A DNA stretch of 9,003 nt from Candidatus Avelusimicrobium facis. GTDB lineage: Bacteria; Elusimicrobiota; Elusimicrobia; Elusimicrobiales; Elusimicrobiaceae. The stretch's first letter is position 1; each line of letters begins with the position of its first letter. Both the position numbers and the translations under genes were made by a program. The stretch covers positions 1 to 9,003 of the forward strand of contig CAAFHX010000058.1 of assembly GCA_900762815.1 (NCBI GenBank), read 5' to 3'. The notes under the pieces were generated by a model that did not search any database, was not told where the DNA came from, and saw only the letters and a program-made list of their open reading frames with translations. Of the stretch, positions 1-5,106 are shown in pieces.

Positions 1-32
1 CGGCCCAAACGGCCCGCAGAACGGTTTTTCAT
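1..32 (-). CDS. Type IV pilin-like protein, first codons only (continues beyond window)
   Basis: Only the start of this gene is in the window: an ATG at 30-32 and about ten codons reading M-K-N-R-S-A-G-R-L-G. This matches the leader of the complete pilin at the other end of the window (M-K-K-R-S-T-G-R-L-G), and 28 of the 32 bases are identical. In the complete gene these residues are the basic leader just before the Gly-Phe site cut by prepilin peptidase, so this gene almost certainly encodes a second pilin or pseudopilin. A ribosome binding site AAGGAA (minus strand, 45-40) sits 7 nt before the ATG and supports the start. The mature region lies outside the window, so nothing can be said about its length or C-terminal domain. 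Confidence 0.8.
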   Translation of the reverse strand, partial: MKNRSAGRLG

Positions 33-43
33 AATGGGGTTCC

Positions 44-85
44 TTTTTTGCTAAATTTAGCATATATGCAAAATTTAGCAAAAAA
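44..85 (-). promoter_or_regulatory. 42-bp near-perfect palindrome abutting pilin ribosome binding site
   Basis: Positions 44-64 pair with 65-85 in 20 of 21 positions; the only mismatch is A59 against A70. The structure is nested. The left part GCTAAATTTAGC (50-61) is itself a perfect 12-bp palindrome, the centre GCATATATGC (60-69) is another, and the right part (68-79) is a near copy of the left. The pilin-proximal arm ends in the run of A residues that forms the 5' part of the AAGGAA ribosome binding site. In the pilin mRNA it would fold into a long AU-rich hairpin next to, and partly covering, the Shine-Dalgarno site; as DNA it looks like a pair of operator half-sites. It is not a typical terminator for the minus strand because the hairpin is followed by A, not T. 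The role is inferred. Confidence 0.6.
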
Positions 86-99
86 AAAACATTAGACAA
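72..99 (-). promoter_or_regulatory. Possible sigma-70-type promoter for downstream pilin
   Basis: On the minus strand a TTGTCT hexamer (99-94) is followed after 16 nt by TAAATT (77-72). If real, the -10 element lies inside the palindrome at 44-85, as expected for an operator overlapping a promoter. Both hexamers are imperfect and the region is AT-rich, so chance matches are likely. It is offered as the best candidate in this intergenic region, not as a firm call. Confidence 0.3.
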
Positions 100-247
100 G
101 TGTTTTAGGAAGGGGTGCCAACTTCTACAACGACAAAACAAAAAAGTCATTCATCAAACAAGTCATCCCCGAGAGTCTCAGCCCAAGGCTCTTCGTCTTA
201 TTAAGTCAAATAAGAAAAAGACCTCTTTTATATAAATATCAGCGGAA

Positions 248-277
248 GATTCCCGACAACATTCCTCGGGAATGACA
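248..277. repeat. Dispersed hairpin repeat, copy A
   Basis: The sequence has GATTCCCGA (248-256), a 7-nt spacer and CCTCGGGAATGACA (264-277). ATTCCCGA (249-256) and TCGGGAAT (266-273) form a perfect 8-bp stem with a 9-nt loop. The same two blocks with the same 7-nt spacer recur in copy B, and bases 259-277 recur exactly but inverted in copy C. Confidence 0.75.
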
Positions 278-318
278 TTTTTTGATAAACAACAAAAGAC
301 AAACAACCATAAGGATGA

Positions 319-348
319 GATTCCCGATTGCAACCCTCGGGAATGACA
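319..348. repeat. Dispersed hairpin repeat, copy B
   Basis: Same orientation and architecture as copy A: GATTCCCGA (319-327), a 7-nt spacer of different sequence, and CCTCGGGAATGACA (335-348), again giving an 8-bp stem with a 9-nt loop. Conserved arms with a variable spacer suggest that the hairpin is the conserved feature. Confidence 0.75.
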
Positions 349-403
349 GCCCGGATAAAGAACAAAAACGACAAAAAGTGCAGATAGAACCGTTATAAAA
401 AAG

Positions 404-422
404 TGTCATTCCCGAGGAATGT
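404..422. repeat. Dispersed repeat, copy C (inverted, partial)
   Basis: TGTCATTCCCGAGGAATGT is the exact reverse complement of bases 259-277 of copy A. The second arm (ATTCCCGA) seen in copies A and B is absent next to it, so this is a partial or diverged unit in the opposite orientation. Bases 162-173 (GTCATCCCCGAG) match its core with one mismatch and may be a further decayed fragment. Confidence 0.7.
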
Positions 423-454
423 GGCAGCACGCTCCATCTGTTGTTTTTGCTATT

Positions 455-483
455 TTTTAAAAAGGCCGCTCCCTGGCGGCCTT
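455..483 (-). terminator. Intrinsic terminator of the ileS operon
   Basis: Just 7 nt after the stop codon of the last gene, the minus strand carries AAGGCCGC (483-476), a 6-nt loop and GCGGCCTT (469-462), a perfect 8-bp GC-rich stem. Counting the last two stem bases, it runs into five T residues (463-459), then A residues. It is the only terminator-like structure seen after the ileS cluster, which supports one operon ending here. Confidence 0.8.
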
Positions 484-489
484 AAAAAT

Positions 490-1257
490 TTACAGCACTT
501 GTTTCAGCTCCAGCGGGGCCGGGGTTTTATCCACCAGCACGGCAGCGTGCGTGTTGGTCTTTTTGTCCAGCCCAAATACATTCACGCGGTAGGACACTAC
601 CAGCTTGCCGTCCACCACGCGGGCGGAGTCTATCTCAAACACATTATCGGGGAAGTCGCTCTGAGACTCCAGCACCACCACCATTTGCTTGTTAAAATCC
701 GCCGCCGGATAGCTGCCCCGGGCGCGGGTTTTAAAGGCTTTGTAATCCGCCGTATTTTTAATCAATACATAGCGGACCGGCACGGCAATCATGCTCACCT
801 TGCTCTCTTGTTCCGGCAAGGCATTTAAATCTTGTCCGGGCAGTACGGCCACTTCGCCCCCTTTTAAATCCAGCGCGACCCCCGCCCCTTTGCGCGGCAG
901 CGTCTCCTCCTCAGGGGAGGGCTCCTTGGGCGCAATGGCTGCAATATCCGCCACCGGGGTCAAGGCAATTTGCGTAGGCAAATCGGCCCCGTTCTGCCGC
1001 TCTTGTGCTGCGGCGCGGTCCTCCGGCAAGACAACTTCTTGCCCCAAGGAATAGCTGGCCACCGCCTCCGCTGCGGCCAAATCCTCGGGCGGGATATTGT
1101 CAAAAATCCCCACCCGTTCGCCGTCGGCTTGGTAGAGGCGGCCTACCTCGCTGCGAGAAGCCGTCCACCGGGGCAAGGCGCTAAAGAACCACCCGCCCGC
1201 GACAAACGCCGCCGCCAGCGTCAATCCCAGCGCTAAAATTTTGGTCTTATTTGCCAT
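490..1257 (-). CDS. Membrane-anchored protein with PrcB-like C-terminal domain
   Basis: This gene encodes 255 residues from the chosen start. Residues about 6-28 are one hydrophobic segment after a short basic N-terminus, a signal anchor or uncleaved signal. Residues about 35-155 are low-complexity, rich in Ala, Glu and Pro, probably a flexible periplasmic spacer. The C-terminal ~95 residues (about 163-254) run Y-V-L-I-K-N, A-A-D-F-N-K-Q-M-V-V-V, then K-L-V-V-S-Y, A-A-V-L-V and a final P-L-E-L-K. This pattern resembles the PrcB C-terminal domain named after a spirochaete protease complex subunit. That match is from memory and tentative, and no catalytic residues are evident. An earlier in-frame ATG at 1275 would add six residues but has no ribosome binding site; the ATG at 1257 has AAGGAAG at 1267-1261 and overlaps the end of queF by 11 nt. 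It is the last gene of the operon. Confidence 0.75.
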   Translation of the reverse strand: MANKTKILALGLTLAAAFVAGGWFFSALPRWTASRSEVGRLYQADGERVGIFDNIPPEDLAAAEAVASYSLGQEVVLPEDRAAAQERQNGADLPTQIALTPVADIAAIAPKEPSPEEETLPRKGAGVALDLKGGEVAVLPGQDLNALPEQESKVSMIAVPVRYVLIKNTADYKAFKTRARGSYPAADFNKQMVVVLESQSDFPDNVFEIDSARVVDGKLVVSYRVNVFGLDKKTNTHAAVLVDKTPAPLELKQVL

Positions 1258-1666
1258 AGCCTTCCTTTTCGTCATACGAAGCCACGATGACCGAGCGCAA
1301 ACCGCCGCGCGGGGTAAAGGTGCCCGTTACTTTGGCGCATTTGGGGTGGCAGGCTTTGACCACATCGTCTAAAATTTTATTGGCGATGTTCTCCATAAAA
1401 ATGCCCATATCGCGGTATTCCAACAAGTAATATTTTAGGCTTTTGAGCTCCAGGCACAGCTCGTTGGGGATATATTCAATGGTAATCACGCCGAAATCCG
1501 GCAAGCCCGTTTTGGGGCAGACGGAGGTAAACTCCGGCAATTCAATTTTAATATTGTAATCGCGTTTATACTGGTTGGGCCAGCATTGAATATCCGGCAG
1601 GACCGCATCGGCATTCTTGCGCGCGTGCGCGGAAGTATATCCAAAATCAAGATCTTGTGTTTTCAT
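1247..1666 (-). CDS. queF: NADPH-dependent 7-cyano-7-deazaguanine (preQ0) reductase, QueF type I
   Basis: This 139-residue cytosolic enzyme of queuosine synthesis reduces the nitrile of preQ0 to the amine preQ1 with NADPH, before insertion into tRNA. Its size fits the short single-domain type I form. The hallmark E-F-T-S-V-C-P segment carries the expected catalytic Cys50, which forms the thioimide with substrate, and Asp57 is the expected acid/base partner. The QueF family motif E-L-K-S-L-K is at residues 73-78, and T-P-R-G-G closes the fold near the C-terminus. The position after G-I-F, often His before Glu92, is Met here; this position varies in homologues as I recall. Its ATG overlaps the TGA of the ATPase gene by 4 nt (ATGA) and has no clear ribosome binding site, so translation is probably coupled. 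No other queuosine gene is in the window. Confidence 0.95.
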   Translation of the reverse strand: MKTQDLDFGYTSAHARKNADAVLPDIQCWPNQYKRDYNIKIELPEFTSVCPKTGLPDFGVITIEYIPNELCLELKSLKYYLLEYRDMGIFMENIANKILDDVVKACHPKCAKVTGTFTPRGGLRSVIVASYDEKEGYGK

Positions 1667-3612
1667 TTTATATTAAGTAACCTCGCTGAATTTAAAAATA
1701 CAAAAAAGACGCCCAAAAGCATCCCCGCCGGCAAGAGCCAGGGTTCCGACCGCCACAGCGGCGCCGGCAGCCACAGCAGCGCCGCCAGCAGGGCCGTATT
1801 GCACAGCACGCTTAAAATCATGTTGCCGCGCACGCGGGCGGCCAAACGGCGGCGGATGCGGAACAAATCCGTCACGCTTTCCAAATCCGCCCGCTTGATA
1901 ATGATGTCCACCCAATTATTGTACACATTTTTGCCGGAGGAAAATACCACCCCGGCCTCGGCACGAAGCAGGGCGGTAATGTCGTTAAACCCATCGCCGA
2001 CCATGACGGCCTTTTTGCCCAAGGCGGCATAATTGCCCAAAATTTCCGCTTTGGTCTGGGGCAATACGCCAAAATTGATTTTTTCAATGCCCGCCTCTTG
2101 CGCAACGGCACGCACGGAAGCCTCGTTGTCGCCCGACATTAAAATGACTTCTTTGCCCATTTTTTTCAGCCGCTGCACCATTTTGGCCGCGCCGGGGCGC
2201 AGCTTATCGTCCAGCAGCACATACCCCAAAAAACGGCCGTTTTGGGCCCCGCAAACCAAGGTCTGCTCCGCTTGTAAGGTTTTGGGAACCTTTACCCCTT
2301 GCTCCTGCAGCCATTGCGCGCGGCCCGCCAGCAAAATGTCCTTGCCCGCCACCGCCTTGACCCCCATGCCGGGGAAGACGTCAAAGCAAAGCAATTTGCG
2401 CGGCGCGGTTTTTTGCTCGGCTCCGTAGAGCTGAATGGCCTGGGCAAACGGACCGTCCACCCATTGCTCGGCGCTGACCAAACAAGAGAGCAATTCTTGG
2501 CGCAATTTATCACTCGCCGCATGCACAGAGGCTACGCGCAACTCGCCGTAGGTCAAGGTCCCCGTTTTGTCAAAAAATACGGCATCGGCTTCGTCTAAGG
2601 CGTCCAAAGCGCCCGGGGCCTGCAGTACTATTTTTTTACGGCGCGCGCCGATACGCACGCACGCTACGGCCAGGGCCGAACTGAAGAAAAAGGACAGCGG
2701 ACACGCCAGCCCCAGCCCCAGCAACAAAATTCCCAATGTATGAAAAGGCCGTCGGTAGTCCCCCGTCCAATAAAAGTAAAGATATGCGGCCGACGCGGCC
2801 AACACGGCCCAGCCCAATACGGCGGGGGCATAGCCGTCCAGCGGGTCCTTGCGCACGCAGCGGCGGCGCTCACTGTTTTTAATCGCTGCAATAATCCCGG
2901 CGATGACCGACTCGTCCAGCCCGTGGCTGACCCGCACCAGAATTTGCGCCCCTTTGTTGAGCGTGCCCGCATACACGGTGCTGCCGGTGGTTTTCGCCGT
3001 GTGCAACATATTGCCTGTGATGAGGCTTTCGTCTATGGCCGTTTCGCCCCGGGCGATTTTACCTTCGCAAGGGATGCGTTCGCCCGCCTTGACCTTGATG
3101 ACATCGCCGGGCTTCAATTCCCGCGCAAAGACCATCATCTCCCGCCGGCCCTGCATCAGGCGGCCGGACTTGGGCAAAAAGTCATCTAATTTTTTGATAA
3201 AAACTTTGGTGCATTCCTTGGCGCGCCGCGCGCGCAGACAGCCCCACAAATAGACCGCCACCACCGCCGAAAGCGGCACATACAAATCCGGGGCGGCCCC
3301 GGCCAGCGGAGCGGTTAAAAAGAAAGTTTTGGACAGCCCGTAACAAAACGCCGCCAAAACACTCCCCGCCGCCAAGACAGACACCGTTACTCTGGGCAAC
3401 AGCACATCTTGCCAAGCATTTTTAAACAGGACATCCGCACAGAAAAGTAAGTTAAGCAGCGCCAAGACAAAAACCCCGCTGGCAGAACTGCCCATCGCCA
3501 GGGAGTACATTACCACCACTAAAAAACAAACGGATAAAAAGAACCTATAGGAATAGGCCTTGGCCGGGACGCGCAAAGCGGCGGCTTCTTGCGCCGCACG
3601 AGGAGACGCCAT
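1663..3612 (-). CDS. Divergent P1B-like (heavy-metal-type) P-type ATPase
   Basis: The 649-residue membrane protein has a P1B layout but no N-terminal metal-binding domain. Four hydrophobic segments (about 24-40, 46-63, 75-93, 108-125) precede the actuator domain, two more (about 262-281, 292-319) precede the catalytic domain, and two follow (about 598-616, 624-644). The phosphorylation motif D-K-T-G-T at Asp348, the nucleotide-domain G-M-G-V (415-418), S-G-D-N (493-496) and G-D-G-F-N-D (539-544) are intact, so ATP binding and phosphorylation look possible. Several hallmarks are changed: actuator TGE is T-G-N (199-201), the TM6 Cys-Pro-Cys is C-P-L (304-306), the nucleotide-domain His-Pro is Gly387-Pro388, and the Met/Ser-Ser of the last helix is absent. 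Substrate cannot be assigned; the usual Cu, Zn and Cd ligands are missing. It starts 7 nt after the TPR gene and overlaps queF by 4 nt. It could be a transporter with altered specificity or a degenerate regulatory pump. Confidence 0.9.
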   Translation of the reverse strand: MASPRAAQEAAALRVPAKAYSYRFFLSVCFLVVVMYSLAMGSSASGVFVLALLNLLFCADVLFKNAWQDVLLPRVTVSVLAAGSVLAAFCYGLSKTFFLTAPLAGAAPDLYVPLSAVVAVYLWGCLRARRAKECTKVFIKKLDDFLPKSGRLMQGRREMMVFARELKPGDVIKVKAGERIPCEGKIARGETAIDESLITGNMLHTAKTTGSTVYAGTLNKGAQILVRVSHGLDESVIAGIIAAIKNSERRRCVRKDPLDGYAPAVLGWAVLAASAAYLYFYWTGDYRRPFHTLGILLLGLGLACPLSFFFSSALAVACVRIGARRKKIVLQAPGALDALDEADAVFFDKTGTLTYGELRVASVHAASDKLRQELLSCLVSAEQWVDGPFAQAIQLYGAEQKTAPRKLLCFDVFPGMGVKAVAGKDILLAGRAQWLQEQGVKVPKTLQAEQTLVCGAQNGRFLGYVLLDDKLRPGAAKMVQRLKKMGKEVILMSGDNEASVRAVAQEAGIEKINFGVLPQTKAEILGNYAALGKKAVMVGDGFNDITALLRAEAGVVFSSGKNVYNNWVDIIIKRADLESVTDLFRIRRRLAARVRGNMILSVLCNTALLAALLWLPAPLWRSEPWLLPAGMLLGVFFVFLNSARLLNIK

Positions 3613-3619
3613 AAAACGC

Positions 3620-4615
3620 CTACTTCCCGCCGACAGTAAAGAACCGGCCTGCCACCACGCGCTTGCGGCCTTCTTCGGTGGTCATTAAGCGGATTTTATT
3701 TTGGTAATAGGCGGCGTGCCGGGGGTTGAGGCGGCGTGCGGCCAAATAATGTTTGGTCGCGTCCACCGGAGACTCCAACGCCAGCATATCCCCCAACATA
3801 TCGTACACCGGGGCATAATTGGGCGCAAGCTGTTTGGCACGCTCGGCATAGGCGACGGCCTCATCGGTTTCGCCCTTGTTAAACAACAGCTCCGCCGCAT
3901 AAAAATACGGCATGGCATAGTCCGGGCGCAAGGCCATGGCTTTTTGGAAATCGTCCATAGCGTTTTGGAAATGGCCCATTTTTACAAAAGCACGGCCCCG
4001 CTCCAAATACGGGCGCGGGTTGTTGGGCTCCAGCTCGGCCAGGTCGGTATAGTCCTGCGCCGCCCCGGCGTAATACCCTGCGGCAAACTGCGCCAGCCCG
4101 CGGTTTAAATACAACAGCGGAGAAAAATTATTCAGCTCCTGCGCGGCGCTAAAATCCACCAAAGCCGGGCCGATTTTGCCCTGTTGGCTGTAAGCCACCG
4201 CCCGGTTAATCAAGGCCATAAAATAATTGGGGCGCAGGGACAGCGCCTGGTTCAAATACCCAATCGCCTGCTCGTAGCGGCCTTCGTCAATATATAAGGC
4301 GGCCAAGTTGTTTAAAATTTCCGGGCGAAAATAGTTCAACTCCACCGCCCGCAAATAGTCCCGCTCAGCCAATTGCTTGTTCTTTTTTAATTCCGCGCCG
4401 TCCTTGCCGCCCAGGCGTTCGTAGAGCAGCCCCCGGCTGGCCCACGCGGCGTAATTTTCCGGATTGTCTTTAATAATACGGGAATAAATTTGAATGGCTT
4501 TGGCGAACTGCCCCTTCTCCGCCAAGCGTTGCGCTTGGCCAAAGCGGGCGCTTTCTTTGCTCCCGCACGCCACCAGCAAAGCCAACATCAGGCACAGCCC
4601 AAATATCTTTTTCAT
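3620..4615 (-). CDS. TPR-repeat lipoprotein
   Basis: The 331-residue protein begins with a short basic N-terminus and hydrophobic stretch ending in a lipobox L-V-A-C, giving lipidated Cys17 after cleavage by signal peptidase II. The rest, from about residue 24 to 310, is a run of roughly seven to eight tetratricopeptide repeats, visible as recurring A-x-x-x-Y / A-L-x-L-x-P-N-Y units every 34 residues (for example N-P-E-N-Y, L-R-P-N-Y, L-R-P-D-Y, L-A-P-N-Y). TPR solenoids mount protein complexes, so an envelope scaffold role is likely; the partner is unknown. There is no catalytic domain. Its ATG overlaps the lspA stop by 4 nt (ATGA), with a strong AGGAGG site inside the end of lspA. The gene for the enzyme expected to process it lies directly upstream. 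A role in pilus biogenesis, like PilF/PilW TPR lipoproteins, is conceivable given the pilin neighbours but unproven. Confidence 0.9.
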   Translation of the reverse strand: MKKIFGLCLMLALLVACGSKESARFGQAQRLAEKGQFAKAIQIYSRIIKDNPENYAAWASRGLLYERLGGKDGAELKKNKQLAERDYLRAVELNYFRPEILNNLAALYIDEGRYEQAIGYLNQALSLRPNYFMALINRAVAYSQQGKIGPALVDFSAAQELNNFSPLLYLNRGLAQFAAGYYAGAAQDYTDLAELEPNNPRPYLERGRAFVKMGHFQNAMDDFQKAMALRPDYAMPYFYAAELLFNKGETDEAVAYAERAKQLAPNYAPVYDMLGDMLALESPVDATKHYLAARRLNPRHAAYYQNKIRLMTTEEGRKRVVAGRFFTVGGK

Positions 4616-5106
4616 TTTTCCTCCTGTTTTGCGGCGCGTTTAGGGAAAAAGAGCGCCCCGGCGAGCATACACCCGCCCACGGTAATAAAACTGTCGGCCG
4701 CGTTGAACACGGGCCACACCTGCAAGTCTACAAAATCCACCACAAACCCTAAGGTTATTCTATCATAAAGATTGCCCAATGCACCGCCCAAAATCAGCAC
4801 CAAGCCCCATTGGACCCACGGCCCATAGGCGCACAGCTCTTTCCAAGATTTGAGCAAGTACCCCACAATCAGCAAGGTGATAACGATTAAAATCAAGTTT
4901 CCCCCTTGCATGATGCCAAAAGCCGCGCCGGTGTTTTGCACATAACGCAAATGCAAAAACGGCGCGACGATATAATCTTTATCCGTCAAAAACTGCAAGG
5001 TCAAGCGCTTGGTCAGCCGGTCCACGGCCAAAAGCGCCAAGATCGTTACCCAAATAGACGGGTGGGTTTTGAGCCAGTCCCACGCCTGACAAGTAAGCTT
5101 ACGCAA
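4612..5106 (-). CDS. lspA: Lipoprotein signal peptidase (signal peptidase II)
   Basis: This inner-membrane aspartyl protease cuts prolipoproteins before the lipidated cysteine. From the chosen start it has 164 residues, typical for the family, and four hydrophobic segments (about 18-34, 69-85, 97-113, 140-156). Family motifs are all present: D-R-L-T-K near residue 29, N-T-G-A-A-F at 58-63, G-N-L-Y-D-R, V-V-D-F with catalytic Asp124, and F-N-A-A-D with catalytic Asp138. No ATG or GTG lies in frame before the first helix. The frame stays open upstream to 5247 but those codons lie inside ileS and read as non-LspA sequence. A TTG at 5106-5104 with AGGAG 7 nt upstream is the best start; it overlaps the ileS stop by 8 nt. 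The ileS-lspA order is a long-conserved bacterial pair. The gene runs into the TPR lipoprotein by a 4-nt overlap. Confidence 0.93.
   Translation of the reverse strand: MRKLTCQAWDWLKTHPSIWVTILALLAVDRLTKRLTLQFLTDKDYIVAPFLHLRYVQNTGAAFGIMQGGNLILIVITLLIVGYLLKSWKELCAYGPWVQWGLVLILGGALGNLYDRITLGFVVDFVDLQVWPVFNAADSFITVGGCMLAGALFFPKRAAKQEEK

Larger units (their letters stand above)
33..489. other. Intergenic region between ileS operon and downstream pilin gene
   Basis: About 457 bases without a convincing gene. From the pilin side it holds the pilin ribosome binding site (40-45), a long palindrome (44-85), a possible promoter (72-99), and an AT-rich stretch at about 120-245 with little structure apart from a possible degenerate repeat fragment at 162-173. 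Three copies or part-copies of a short hairpin repeat follow (248-277, 319-348, 404-422), then the operon terminator (462-483). The only open frame of note on the minus strand (239-430, 63 codons) is built largely from the repeats and has no ribosome binding site, so I do not call it. Confidence 0.7.

Noticed and set aside
248..422. Intergenic repeats as a CRISPR array
   Set aside because: The copies are in mixed orientation, unevenly spaced and partial, and no cas gene is present.
239..430. 63-codon minus-strand open frame in the intergenic region
   Set aside because: It is composed largely of the hairpin repeats read in one frame, has no ribosome binding site and starts inside repeat copy C, so it is a chance frame.
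1247..1666. Met instead of His beside Glu92 in QueF as a sign of lost activity
   Set aside because: Catalytic Cys50, Asp57 and the QueF motif are intact, and as I recall this position varies in type I enzymes.
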